Shown here one piece after another: positions 9,027 through 18,316 of a stretch of 64,000 bases of DNA. Origin of the DNA: Caballeronia mineralivorans PML1(12) (GTDB lineage: Bacteria; Pseudomonadota; Gammaproteobacteria; Burkholderiales; Burkholderiaceae); assembly GCF_001028175.1 (NCBI RefSeq), contig NZ_AEJF01000041.1:1-64000 (forward strand), read 5' to 3'. The notes under the pieces are model-generated. The model was not told the origin of the DNA and searched no databases. It saw nothing but the letters and a program-made list of their open reading frames with translations. The translations under genes and the position numbers were made by a program. Numbering within the stretch: the first letter of the stretch is position 1; each line of letters opens with the position of its first letter.

Positions 9027-11390
9027 ATGAGAATCCGACGACGGCCAACGCGTCATCTGCACCGCCTCCGCATAGCGCTAGTCGCAACGGGGATGAACGT
9101 TGTCCTCGCCTGCTTGCCCGTTTACGGGCAAGCACCGCAGCTTGCCTTGCCCGTGAGCGCGAACCTCCCGCATGACGTGTATCTGGAAGTGGAACTCAAT
9201 GGCCAGCGCACCTCGGTGATCGCCCAGTTTCGTGAGTTGGACGGGCATCTCGCCGTGACGGCCAGGGACCTGGACAACATGGGACTCGCGCTCGACCGGC
9301 TCGGTATCGCGGAGACTGCCGAGGTGCAACTGGACTCCATCCCCGGGCTCCATTACACCTACGACGCCGCGCGCCAGGTTGTGTCCCTGCAAGTCCCGGA
9401 CAACCTGCGCAAGCCCTATAGCTTCGATACTCGCGCACAGATCAAGACGCCCCCGGCTACCTCGTCGCGTGGGTTGCTCATCAACTACGACGCCTACGCG
9501 CAAAGCAACACGGACGCGCAACTAGCGATCTGGAGCGAGGAGCGTTACTTCGATCCCACCGGCGTATTCAGCAATACCGGCATCATGTACCTGTATCGCA
9601 ACGAGCGCCGCTATACGCGCTACGACACGTCGTGGAGCATGTCGGACCCCGTCAAGCTGAGTACGACGCAGTTCGGCGACACCATCTCGTCGTCGCTCGC
9701 GTGGTCGCGCTCAGTGCGCATCGGCGGATTCCAGTGGCGCAGCAATTTCGCGTTGCGCCCGGACCTCGTGACGTTTCCCGTGCCCGCGTTCGCGGGGTCG
9801 GCGGTGGTGCCGTCCTCGGTGGACCTGTATATCAACAGCATCCGGCAATTCAGCGGCAATGTGCCAAGCGGGCCGTTCATCGTCAACAACGTGCCCGGCA
9901 TCACAGGGGGCGGCCAGGCGACCGTGATCACGCGCGACGCGCTGGGCCGCACGGTCGCGACGTCCGTGCCGCTTTATGTCGACACACGTCTGCTCGCCAC
10001 CGGACTGTCCAGCTATTCGTTCGAGGCGGGTTTCCTGCGCCGTGCGTACGGCCTGAATTCGTTCGACTACGATCCGCGGCCCGCGGTCAGCGGTTCGGCC
10101 CGCTATGGCGTCAATGATCTCCTGACGGTCGAAGCGCACACGGAGGCCACCAGTGGGGTCTACAACGCCGGTGGCGGGGCGCTCGTGCGGCTTGGCATGG
10201 CGGGCGTTGTCAACGGCTCGCTGTCGGCGAGTGCGGGGCGTCTGGCAGGCACCCAGGCAAGCTTCGGTTATGAACTGATCGAGCCGCATTTTTCCATCGA
10301 TGCACAGACCATTCGCGCGTTCGGCAACTATGGCGATCTCGCTGCCCGGGATGGCACGCCTGTGCCGACCACGACCGACCGCGTGACGCTTGCCCTGCCG
10401 ATCTTCAACAGCCAGACTTTTTCGCTCAGCTATATCGGCTTCAAGTTTCCGCAGGCGCAGCCTTCGCAGATTGGATCCGCGTCGTACACGCTGAACATCG
10501 GCAACCTGGCCTCGCTCAATCTCAGCGCCTACAAGGATTTCAAGCAGCACGACTCGCGCGGCGTGTTCCTGAGCGTGAGCTTCGGACTGGGCAACAACAC
10601 CTCTGTCAACGCGAACGTCGGCAGACAGAACGGGCAGTCGAACTACAACGTCAACGCAACGCGACCACCCGATTACGACGGCGGCTGGGGCTGGGGCGTG
10701 CAGGCCGGCGACGCGGGCGCCGCGCCTTATCGGCAGGCTCAGGTGCAATACCTCGGCAAGGGCGGACAGGTGACGGCCGTCGCGCAAGACATCGCGGGAC
10801 ACGGTACCGCGTCGCTCGATGTCACCGGCACCGTGGTGCTGATGGACGGCAGCGTGCAGCCGTCGCGCCGCATTTATGACGGCTTCGCGCTGGTCTCGAC
10901 CGATGGTGTCGCCGGCATTCCCGTGCTGCATGAAAACCGCGTGATCGGTGTCACCGATAGCGGCGGCCATTTCCTGGTTCCCGATCTCAACTCGTATCAG
11001 GATAATCAGGTGGCCATCGACAGCATGAAGCTGCCCGCCGATGCGCGCATCGACACCACCTCGATGAATCTCGTGCCGCAGGCGCAGTCGGGCGTGCTCG
11101 CCCGTTTCGGGGTGACGCATTACAGCGCTGCCTCGGTGATCCTGCAGGGTCCCGATGGCCGCGTGCTGCCGCCTGGAGCAGCTGTGCATCACGAGGAAAG
11201 CGGCAACGATACGATCGTAGGCTACGACGGGCTGGCCTTCATCGAGGGCTTGCAGCACGACAATCACCTGGTCATCGAGAGCGGTCTGTTGCATTGCGCG
11301 GTGGAATTTGCTTACGTGCATCCGGGCGATGGCTCGCTGCCGACGATAGGCCCGTTGACGTGCCGTCCACAAGCAGGGGCTGCGCGATGA
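9027..11390 (+). CDS. Outer membrane usher (CsuD-like)
   Basis: Outer membrane assembly platform of 787 residues. Residues 1-34 hold a signal peptide with an arginine-rich start and a cleavage region at VYGQA. The N-terminal periplasmic domain (about 45-140) binds chaperone-subunit complexes. The 24-strand barrel with plug follows (FPVPAFAGSAVVPSSVDLYI near 250 marks its plug-proximal part), and C-terminal carboxypeptidase-like domains end with PTIGPLTCRP. It threads the pilus across the outer membrane. It follows the chaperone by 71 bases and overlaps, through its TGA stop, an ATG that is the natural start of the next gene but in a broken frame. Confidence 0.92.
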   Translation: MRIRRRPTRHLHRLRIALVATGMNVVLACLPVYGQAPQLALPVSANLPHDVYLEVELNGQRTSVIAQFRELDGHLAVTARDLDNMGLALDRLGIAETAEVQLDSIPGLHYTYDAARQVVSLQVPDNLRKPYSFDTRAQIKTPPATSSRGLLINYDAYAQSNTDAQLAIWSEERYFDPTGVFSNTGIMYLYRNERRYTRYDTSWSMSDPVKLSTTQFGDTISSSLAWSRSVRIGGFQWRSNFALRPDLVTFPVPAFAGSAVVPSSVDLYINSIRQFSGNVPSGPFIVNNVPGITGGGQATVITRDALGRTVATSVPLYVDTRLLATGLSSYSFEAGFLRRAYGLNSFDYDPRPAVSGSARYGVNDLLTVEAHTEATSGVYNAGGGALVRLGMAGVVNGSLSASAGRLAGTQASFGYELIEPHFSIDAQTIRAFGNYGDLAARDGTPVPTTTDRVTLALPIFNSQTFSLSYIGFKFPQAQPSQIGSASYTLNIGNLASLNLSAYKDFKQHDSRGVFLSVSFGLGNNTSVNANVGRQNGQSNYNVNATRPPDYDGGWGWGVQAGDAGAAPYRQAQVQYLGKGGQVTAVAQDIAGHGTASLDVTGTVVLMDGSVQPSRRIYDGFALVSTDGVAGIPVLHENRVIGVTDSGGHFLVPDLNSYQDNQVAIDSMKLPADARIDTTSMNLVPQAQSGVLARFGVTHYSAASVILQGPDGRVLPPGAAVHHEESGNDTIVGYDGLAFIEGLQHDNHLVIESGLLHCAVEFAYVHPGDGSLPTIGPLTCRPQAGAAR

Positions 11391-11408
11391 GGCGGATCCT
11401 GTTCCCTT

Positions 11409-12353
11409 GTGTGCCTTGTGTTCGCAGTGGCGCTGGGCATGCCGAACCGCGCGAGCGCGCAGAGCTGCTCGGCGGTTGCATCGGCAATCAGTTTCGGTTC
11501 GGTGAGTCCGATCAGCCACGCGGCCGTCGCCACGACGGGTAGCGTGAGCGTGACGTGTACGTGGCCCGCAATCACACTGGTGCCGAACGCCCAGGTGTGC
11601 CTGAACCTGGGGGGCACCAGTCCTCGCTCGATGACTAACGGTGCCAACCAGTTGCAGTACGACCTGTATCAGGACGCGGCTCACTCGCTGGTGTGGGGGT
11701 CGATCACTTCCGGCACCACGCCGATCTCGCTCACGCTGGTCAAACCCGCGCTCGGCACAAGCGCGACCCAGTCCGTGACGATCTACGGGCAGATCGCGGC
11801 CAATCAACCCACGGTGCCGAGTGTCGGCAACGCCAGTACGATATACACCCAAGCGTTTGGCGGCAGCCAGACATCGATTAATACCGGCTTCTATTTACTC
11901 GGGGCCCCGACTTGCGCGTCGCTCACTGCGTCCTCCGGCACGTTTGCGTTCAACGCTACCGCGACGGTCGTGAACAACTGCAACATCAGTGCAACTAACC
12001 TTAATTTTGCGGCCACCGGCGTGCTGAGCAGCGCGTTGAACGCCACTGCTTCGATTACGGCGCAATGCACCAACGGCGACGCGTATCGGATCGCATTGAA
12101 CGGCGGCACGAATGGCACGGTAGCGGCGCGGCAGATGACACGCACGGGAGGAGGGGGCACGGTGAACTATCAGCTCTACCTCGATGCGGGCTTGACCACC
12201 GCGTGGGGCGACGGCACTGCCGGCACCACTCAGGCGACCAGCACCGGCACGGGAAATTCGCAGGCACTCACCGTGTATGGCGTGGTGCCCGCGCAAAACA
12301 CGCCCGCGCCGGGCGCGTATACGGACACGATTACCGCCACGATCAGCTTTTGA
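11409..12353 (+). CDS. Two-domain spore coat U pilus tip protein (CsuE-like), 5' end possibly frameshifted
   Basis: Predicted tip adhesin of 314 residues with two SCPU domains. The first (about 20-165) runs from QSCSAVASAISFG to SVTIYGQIA, and the second (about 185-314) runs from NNCNISATNLNFAATG to TITATISF. Two-domain tip proteins finish Csu pili and bind surfaces. The only in-frame start is a GTG at 11409, giving a signal peptide that lacks the usual positive N-terminus. An ATGA overlap with the usher at 11387 would encode MRRILFPC, a proper start, but it is one base out of frame. This looks like a recent one-base indel or a sequencing error just before residue 2. Confidence 0.82.
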   Translation: MCLVFAVALGMPNRASAQSCSAVASAISFGSVSPISHAAVATTGSVSVTCTWPAITLVPNAQVCLNLGGTSPRSMTNGANQLQYDLYQDAAHSLVWGSITSGTTPISLTLVKPALGTSATQSVTIYGQIAANQPTVPSVGNASTIYTQAFGGSQTSINTGFYLLGAPTCASLTASSGTFAFNATATVVNNCNISATNLNFAATGVLSSALNATASITAQCTNGDAYRIALNGGTNGTVAARQMTRTGGGGTVNYQLYLDAGLTTAWGDGTAGTTQATSTGTGNSQALTVYGVVPAQNTPAPGAYTDTITATISF

Positions 12354-12391
12354 GACCGCATTGCGGCAGCGCGGCGCGTGCGTTTCAGAAT

Positions 12392-12685
12392 TCAGAAGCC
12401 CACCATCCACACCGTGGACTGCGCGGCGCCGCGATTGGCGTACTGCACGGTAGAAGGGGTTTGGGTTGGATCCACCGCCACGAGTGCGATGTCGTAGGGC
12501 TGGCCGTGCAGGCAGGACACGTTGGGCTTCGCGATGGCCGAGGGCTCGGCGGCCGACTGGATCACGCAGCTTTCCTGCACGACGAGGCTGACCGACAGCG
12601 TTGCCAGTTCCGTGGGCGACACGTCCGATGCAAACGCGCCCAGCAGGATCGCCGCGAGCGTGAGTGGTTTATTTTTTTGCAACAT
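12392..12685 (-). CDS. Mini spore coat U-like secreted protein
   Basis: Small predicted exported protein of 97 residues. Residues 1-20 look like a signal peptide (MLQKNKPLTLAAILLGAFAS). The mature part has two cysteines, in QESCVIQSA and PNVSCLHGQPYDIALV, spaced and flanked like the first half of an SCPU domain (compare CTNTTPYNVGL in the pilin). It ends in QSTVWMVGF. It therefore resembles a half-size pilin subunit. It is convergent with the pilus operon and separated from it by 38 bases. The ATG at 12685 has no strong ribosome binding site. Role unknown. Confidence 0.6.
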   Translation of the reverse strand: MLQKNKPLTLAAILLGAFASDVSPTELATLSVSLVVQESCVIQSAAEPSAIAKPNVSCLHGQPYDIALVAVDPTQTPSTVQYANRGAAQSTVWMVGF

Positions 12686-13053
12686 ATGAGGTCTAATGGT
12701 GACGCCGCCGGCGTGTAAGTGCTTTTTTTGAACTCCGAAAGCCGGTCCGAAGCTGCTCCCTAAGGTATCGGCAGATCGACGGAAGACTTTAGCGATATTC
12801 CGCACAATAAGCCTTTCTGGCAGGCAGTGCGACGGCTGGATTAATTCGTGTCAGGCTTTGCAACGTCGAGCTTTTTCGTATCGGCGGCGGGACATTCCTC
12901 CAGACGCTTGATGCTCTCGAACACACGCCATAACGATACGAGATCATGTATTCGGCGGAACCGGCGAAAACTTCCACTACGCGACACGCCAGGGTTCATG
13001 TTTTTATCGGCTCGGCTATAGTCGCGGCTTAACCGTTTCGACGCCGGATTCCC
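12686..13053. promoter_or_regulatory. Divergent intergenic region, mini-pilin / LysR
   Basis: About 370 bases with no credible coding region. It should contain the promoters of the leftward mini-pilin gene and the rightward LysR gene. A TATAGT box near 13016 is a possible minus-10 element for the LysR gene. Nothing else stands out. Confidence 0.35.
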
Positions 13054-13971
13054 ATGAGCCTGTCACTCAGAAGCGTGCGCTATTTCATCGCCGTCGCCGA
13101 AGCTGAATCGGTGACGGGCGCGACCCAGTCGCTGAACATTTCGCAGTCGGTCATCACCGACGCCATCAAGGGACTCGAGACCGAAGTCGGCGCGCAGCTC
13201 TTCGTGCGCCACGCGCGTGGCATGGTCCTCACGCACGCAGGGCATCAGTTCCTGCGCCATGCGCACCAGATCCTCGCTGCGGTGCGCAACGCACAGCAGG
13301 CGATGTCGTCGCGGCCCGACACCATGACCGGGCGGCTGAATATCGGCGTCACGACCATGATGACGGGCTACTTCCTGCCCTATCTGCTCGACCACTACCG
13401 CCGCGTGTTTCCGAAAGTGGAGGTCAACGTGATCGAGGACCAGCGCGATTACATCGAGCATTTGCTGGTGAATGGCGAGCTCGATGTGGCCGTGCTGATC
13501 GTGTCGAACATCGAGAACGCACAGGCTATAGAAACCGAATCGCTCATCACGGCCGCATGGCGGTTATGGCTGCCCGCGAACCATGCATTGCGCGGGCTCG
13601 GCAGCATCTCTCTGCGTGAGATCGCTGACGAGGCGATGATCATGCTCAAGGTCGATGAGCTGGAAGACAACACCAATACTTACTGGCGTGCATCCGGCCT
13701 CAAGCCGAACGTGGTGATGCGCACGGCGTCGGTAGAGGCGGTGCGCAGTCTTGTTGCGACGGGCGCGGGTTTGTCGATCCTGCCCGATGTGCTGTATCGC
13801 CCATGGTCGCTCGATGGCGATCGGCTCGAAGTACGTAACATCCTGGAAGAAATGCCGAAGATCGATATTGGCATTGCATGGCGTCGCGGGCTCACGCAGT
13901 CCGAGACGGCTCAAAATTTCCTCGTGGTCGCGCGCGAACATACACGTGGGCACGCCAAAATTTCGATCTGA
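13054..13971 (+). CDS. LysR-family transcriptional regulator
   Basis: Regulator of 305 residues. The N-terminal helix-turn-helix is clear (AEAESVTGATQSLNISQSVI then TDAIKGLETEVGAQLFVRHARG, residues about 14-58). The C-terminal periplasmic-binding-like ligand domain begins near residue 90 with RLNIGVTTMM. It precedes patD and an amino acid permease on the same strand with a 420-base gap, so it may control their transcription by sensing an amine or amino acid. That link is inferred from position only. Confidence 0.88.
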   Translation: MSLSLRSVRYFIAVAEAESVTGATQSLNISQSVITDAIKGLETEVGAQLFVRHARGMVLTHAGHQFLRHAHQILAAVRNAQQAMSSRPDTMTGRLNIGVTTMMTGYFLPYLLDHYRRVFPKVEVNVIEDQRDYIEHLLVNGELDVAVLIVSNIENAQAIETESLITAAWRLWLPANHALRGLGSISLREIADEAMIMLKVDELEDNTNTYWRASGLKPNVVMRTASVEAVRSLVATGAGLSILPDVLYRPWSLDGDRLEVRNILEEMPKIDIGIAWRRGLTQSETAQNFLVVAREHTRGHAKISI

Positions 13972-14394
13972 TTTTCCGATATAACCTTGCATGCGTTCTG
14001 TTTTACGGAATTCTGGACGGTGTTGGGAGAGGGTTATCCCGTAACGCCCGTGCATGGACCCCAAGACCCGCAATGCGGCGTCCTGCGCCGCGACTGAGGC
14101 TGGTAATGGCGAAAGGCCGTTGCAACCTGCTTGTCATCCTCCGGTCGCTTAACAACCGTGCACTCCAAAAATGCCTAAATGCGCGCTAGACATGCGTTCC
14201 GTTCGGAATTATCGATAGCTCCTATCTGCGATGCTGGCTGGCGGTCAAAAAAAACGCGACTCTAAAATCCCTGCATTCCTCGCGATTCCTGCATTACCCG
14301 ATGTAAATGCAGTTCGAGCTCATTACCGAGAATGCGCCCGCATAACGCAGCAACCGGGCGCCGCATTGCTTCTTCCAACAAGAGAGACCGACAT
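13972..14394. promoter_or_regulatory. Intergenic region upstream of patD
   Basis: About 420 bases with no credible gene. It contains a run of eight A residues near 14249 and a small inverted repeat (GATAG at 14214-14218, CTATC at 14222-14226). It is the expected site for the patD promoter and LysR binding, but no definite box was assigned. Confidence 0.35.
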
Positions 14395-15834
14395 ATGGAA
14401 CAGACCGTGCAAACCAGCCTTCTGATCGGCGGCGAATTCGTGCCCGGCGCGGGGGATGTGGAGGACGTCCTGAACCCGGCGACGGGCGACACCATCGCGC
14501 GTATTGCCGAGGCATCGCTCGATCAGGTGCAAGCAGCGGTGGCTGCCGCGAGCCGCGCGTTTCCCGCGTGGGCGAAGACCGTGCCGAAGGATCGCGCGAA
14601 CCTGCTGCTCAAACTCGCCGATGCCATCGAAGCACGTGCGACTGAATTTGCGCGGCTGGAGTCGCTCAATTGCGGCAAGCCTTATCTCGGCGCGCTCAAC
14701 GACGAGATCCCGGCGGTGGCCGATGTATTCCGCTTTTTCGCAGGCGCATGCCGCACCCAGCACGGACAGCTTGCAGGCGAATATTTGCCGGGATACACGA
14801 GCATGGTGCGACGCGATCCGCTCGGCGTGGTGGCATCGATCGCGCCCTGGAACTATCCGTTGATGATGGCCGCCTGGAAGATCGCGCCGGCCGTGGCGGC
14901 GGGCAACACGGTCGTGCTCAAGCCGTCCGAGCAGACGCCCCTCACCACGCTGAAGCTCGCTGAACTCGTGGCCGCTATCTTCCCGCCTGGCGTGATCAAC
15001 GTGGTGATCGGACGTGGCGACACCGTCGGTGCGCCGCTGATCGCGCAGCCGGACGTGCGCATGATTTCGATCACCGGCGATGTATCGACGGGACAGAAGA
15101 TTCTTGAAGCGGCGTCGCGCACCGTCAAGCGCACGCATCTGGAGCTGGGCGGCAAGGCACCGGTGATCGTATTCGACGACGCCGATCTGGAGCAGGTAGT
15201 AGCCGGCCTGCGCACGTTCGGCTACTACAACGCGGGGCAGGACTGCACGGCGGCATGCCGCGTGTATGCAGGGCCGAAGATCTACGAGAAGCTCGTGGCG
15301 GACCTCTCCAGCGCGGTGAGCACGATCCGTGTTGGCGAGCAGCATATGGACGGCGTCGAGATGGGGCCGCTGATATCGGAGCGCCAGAGAAGCCGCGTGG
15401 CGAGCTTCGTCGAGCGGGCCGCGAGCCAGCGCCATATTGAAGTTACCGCAGGCGGCAAGGCGGGTGCATCGCGTGGGTTTTTCTACGAGCCGACGGTGAT
15501 CGCCGGCGCGTTGCAGACCGACGAGATCGTGCGGCGTGAGGTGTTCGGACCCGTGGTCTCGGTGACCCGTTTCGACGACCCCGCCCAGGCGATCACGTGG
15601 GCCAACGACTCCGACTTCGGACTCGCGAGTTCCGTGTGGACCGCGGACGTGAGCCGCGCATTCAAGGTAGCGGCCGAGCTGCACTATGGCTGCACCTGGA
15701 TCAACACCCACTTCATGCTCGTGAGCGAGATGCCCCATGGCGGCATGAAGCGCTCCGGTTATGGCAAGGACATGTCGGTCTACGCGCTCGAGGATTACAC
15801 CTGCGCACGCCATGTGATGGCGAAGTTCGAGTAA
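14395..15834 (+). CDS. patD: Gamma-aminobutyraldehyde dehydrogenase
   Basis: NAD-dependent aldehyde dehydrogenase of 479 residues that converts 4-aminobutanal, made from putrescine by transamination, to GABA. The general base is Glu near 250 (HLELGGKAP) and the catalytic Cys is near 284 ([11 protein letters not shown]). The cofactor region contains [17 protein letters not shown]. The wording of these blocks and of the C-terminus ([23 protein letters not shown]) closely follows E. coli PatD rather than betaine aldehyde dehydrogenase. ATG 14395 fits the family N-terminus ([10 protein letters not shown]). An amino acid permease follows, which suits uptake of GABA or a related amine. Confidence 0.9.
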   Translation: MEQTVQTSLLIGGEFVPGAGDVEDVLNPATGDTIARIAEASLDQVQAAVAAASRAFPAWAKTVPKDRANLLLKLADAIEARATEFARLESLNCGKPYLGALNDEIPAVADVFRFFAGACRTQHGQLAGEYLPGYTSMVRRDPLGVVASIAPWNYPLMMAAWKIAPAVAAGNTVVLKPSEQTPLTTLKLAELVAAIFPPGVINVVIGRGDTVGAPLIAQPDVRMISITGDVSTGQKILEAASRTVKRTHLELGGKAPVIVFDDADLEQVVAGLRTFGYYNAGQDCTAACRVYAGPKIYEKLVADLSSAVSTIRVGEQHMDGVEMGPLISERQRSRVASFVERAASQRHIEVTAGGKAGASRGFFYEPTVIAGALQTDEIVRREVFGPVVSVTRFDDPAQAITWANDSDFGLASSVWTADVSRAFKVAAELHYGCTWINTHFMLVSEMPHGGMKRSGYGKDMSVYALEDYTCARHVMAKFE

Positions 15835-15923
15835 GACGCAAACCCCGCGGCCTCCAGGCTCGTTCTTAAGCCGGCCTTACCCGTCCTTCAACCTTTGAAG
15901 TCAAACCGAGCAAGAGGAAAATC

Positions 15924-17441
15924 ATGGAACCAGTCAATCAGGCCGACGCTTCAACCGCGCTGGACCACGACGCCCGGCAACTAAAAAGCATGGGTTATAC
16001 CCAGGAGCTCGCGCGCCGCATGAGCGGCTTTTCGAACTTCGCGATATCGTTTTCAATCATTTGTATTTTGGCGGGGGGCATTACCGCGTTTCCGCAGGCA
16101 TTGAGCGCGGCGGGCGGGGCTTCCATCGGTATCGGCTGGCCGGTCGGTGCGCTCTTCGCGTTGGTCGTCGCGGCTTCCATGGCGCAGATCGCGTCGTCTT
16201 ATCCGACCGCAGGCGGCCTGTATCACTGGAGTTCGATTCTCGGCAACAAGGGCTGGGGCTGGGCGACCGCATGGTTCAACCTGCTTGGGTTGATCTTCGT
16301 GGTGGCGTCGGTGAATTTCGGCGTCTACGATCCGTTCTTCAAGACGCTGATCGCGCCGCTGTTCGGCATCAATCCCGACTCGCTCACGTTCTGGCACCAG
16401 ACCGCGTTCATCGCGGCGGTGACGCTGAGCCAGGCGTGGCTCAACCATAGCGGCATCAGGATCACAACGATCCTCACCGATCTCTCGGGCTACCTGATCT
16501 TTGCGATCGCCGTGCTGCTGACACTGGCGCTGCTCGGCTTTTCGAAGACGCCGCTCGACTTCGGACGGCTGATCGACTTCAGCAACTTTACCGGTTTCGA
16601 CGGTGGCGCGTGGCCCAAGCAAGGCATGCTGGCCGCGTTCCTGTCGGGGCTGCTGCTGACCATCTACACCATCACCGGCTTCGACGCCTCCGCACACACC
16701 TCGGAGGAAACGCACGACGCCGCGCGCAATGTACCGAAGGGCATGCTGCGCTCCGTGGCCTGGTCGGCGCTGTTCGGCTACATCATGGTCTGCGCATTCC
16801 TGCTCGTCATGCCGGACATCAAGGAGGGCGTAAAGCAGGGCGGCGGGTTCTTCAATGCGCTGCTCGGCACCTTGCCGGCATGGCTGCGCGTGGCGCTTGG
16901 CATTGGCATCTTCCTGTCGAACTACTTGTGCGGCCTTGCGTGCCTGACATCGTGCTCGCGGATGATGTATGCGTTTGCGCGTGATGGCGGGCTGCCTGCA
17001 TCGAACTGGCTGAAGAAGGTCAACGATATCCACTGCACGCCCGGTGCCGCAATCTGGGTTTCCGCAATCCTCGCTATTGCCGCGACGTTGTATGGCGACG
17101 CGTTCGCGGTGCTCTCGACGGGCAGTGCGGTGTTCCTGTACGTATCGTACGTGATGCCGGTCGCAGCGGGCTTAGGCGCCGAAGGCAAGACGTGGGTGCG
17201 CAAAGGGCCGTTCAACCTTGGCCTGTGGTCGAAGCCCATTGCGTTGCTGGCGGTGCTCGGTGGGGCCGTGCTTGTTTATGTCGGAATTCAGCCGCCTAAC
17301 GAGAAGGTGCTTTACATCAGCCTGTTGCTCATCCTCGTGATGGCGGTCTTTTGGTATGGGCTTGGCGTGAGGACGCGGTTCGTAGGACCGCCGGAAATCA
17401 AGAGCGAGGTGACGGGAGAAGCGGATGTCGTCAATACTTGA
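15924..17441 (+). CDS. APC-family amino acid permease (GABA/choline-type, ACT group)
   Basis: Inner membrane proton-coupled permease of 505 residues with about 12 membrane helices. The first helices carry SGFSNFAISFSIICILAGG (residues about 33-51), the substrate-binding signature of the APC fold, and YPTAGGLYHWSSIL near 93 matches the amino acid/choline transporter group that includes GABA permeases. A helix-rich core follows, with TGFDASAHTSEETHDAARNVP near 252-272. The gene sits 89 bases after patD, preceded by AGAGGAAA, and probably forms an operon with it to import GABA, putrescine-derived amino acids or choline-like amines. Confidence 0.88.
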   Translation: MEPVNQADASTALDHDARQLKSMGYTQELARRMSGFSNFAISFSIICILAGGITAFPQALSAAGGASIGIGWPVGALFALVVAASMAQIASSYPTAGGLYHWSSILGNKGWGWATAWFNLLGLIFVVASVNFGVYDPFFKTLIAPLFGINPDSLTFWHQTAFIAAVTLSQAWLNHSGIRITTILTDLSGYLIFAIAVLLTLALLGFSKTPLDFGRLIDFSNFTGFDGGAWPKQGMLAAFLSGLLLTIYTITGFDASAHTSEETHDAARNVPKGMLRSVAWSALFGYIMVCAFLLVMPDIKEGVKQGGGFFNALLGTLPAWLRVALGIGIFLSNYLCGLACLTSCSRMMYAFARDGGLPASNWLKKVNDIHCTPGAAIWVSAILAIAATLYGDAFAVLSTGSAVFLYVSYVMPVAAGLGAEGKTWVRKGPFNLGLWSKPIALLAVLGGAVLVYVGIQPPNEKVLYISLLLILVMAVFWYGLGVRTRFVGPPEIKSEVTGEADVVNT

Positions 17442-17500
17442 TAGGGAACCCTATTGATCGGTCCGGTCGAGATGCGGGAGATGATTCGCGCTAGGTTCGC

Positions 17501-18316
17501 TTACAAAACCGGACATCCATCCGATGCAACCGGCGGTTCGTCCGCGTGTCTTTGCAGCGTACGCAGCCAGTCGGCGATAGCCTTGCTGGTCCAGACCGGA
17601 TCGTCGTGAGGCAGATCGTGGCCGGCCCACGGATGCACAGCGTGAGCCGCGCCCCATCGGGTTGCTATGCGAGCGGAGCAGACGGGATCGACCAGCCGGT
17701 CCGCCTTCGATGAAAGCAGCAGCGTAGGGCAGGCCGGAGCGTGACTTTCGGCCCGAAAACGCGCCGCCGCCCACAGTTGGCGCAGACCGTTCGCCGCGCT
17801 CACCCCGGCAGTCCTGCGAATCCCGGCCCATGCGGCGATGTCGCCGGCCTGGGTGTCCACGCGATTGCACGTGAGGTCGTGGATGATCTCTTCGCATCGC
17901 AATGGATCGGACCACGAAGCGGCGGCACGCATCAGCGCGGGCCAAACCGCGGGTCGAAGGCGCTCGCTCATGGCGCAGAACGGGCGCATGCTGGTGTTGA
18001 TGAGCACCAGCCGCTCGATCTCTTCCGGATGGCGTTGCGCCCAGCCGGTCGCCACCATGCCGCCGAGCGACATCGCGACCAGCCGGTACGGCGGCGGCAG
18101 TCCCGCATCGGCCGCTCGTGACCGGACGAACTTCACCATGTCTTCTACATTGAGTGGCGCCGGCAGCGCGTTCTCGCGGCCATTCCCCGGGAGGTCGAGC
18201 AACGTGAGTCCGCTCGCGTCCCGATTGAAGCCCGCTTCAACGCCCAGTTGTTCCGGAAACGATCCCCAGTGACGACCCTCGCGCGTGAGTCCGCGCAGCA
18301 AGATCCACGTGCTCAT
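17501..18316 (-). CDS. Alpha/beta hydrolase
   Basis: Serine hydrolase of 271 residues from the ATG at 18316, which overlaps the upstream peptidase stop (ATGA). The nucleophile elbow is VAMSLGGMVATG near residue 104, with Ser as nucleophile. The acid is probably in SSKADRLVDP near 205 and the histidine is in WAGHDLPHDDP near 230. The ordering fits the fold of esterases, lactonases and haloperoxidase-like enzymes. Tight coupling to an M14-type carboxypeptidase suggests consecutive steps on an acylated or peptide-like substrate. Substrate unknown. Confidence 0.85.
   Translation of the reverse strand: MSTWILLRGLTREGRHWGSFPEQLGVEAGFNRDASGLTLLDLPGNGRENALPAPLNVEDMVKFVRSRAADAGLPPPYRLVAMSLGGMVATGWAQRHPEEIERLVLINTSMRPFCAMSERLRPAVWPALMRAAASWSDPLRCEEIIHDLTCNRVDTQAGDIAAWAGIRRTAGVSAANGLRQLWAAARFRAESHAPACPTLLLSSKADRLVDPVCSARIATRWGAAHAVHPWAGHDLPHDDPVWTSKAIADWLRTLQRHADEPPVASDGCPVL

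Noticed and set aside
9711..11852. A 713-codon open frame on the minus strand
   Set aside because: It lies opposite the usher gene, is Arg/His-rich with no domain, and is a codon-bias shadow in high-G+C DNA.
14323..15813. A 496-codon minus-strand frame opposite patD
   Set aside because: It has the same shadow composition; the plus-strand aldehyde dehydrogenase is unmistakable.
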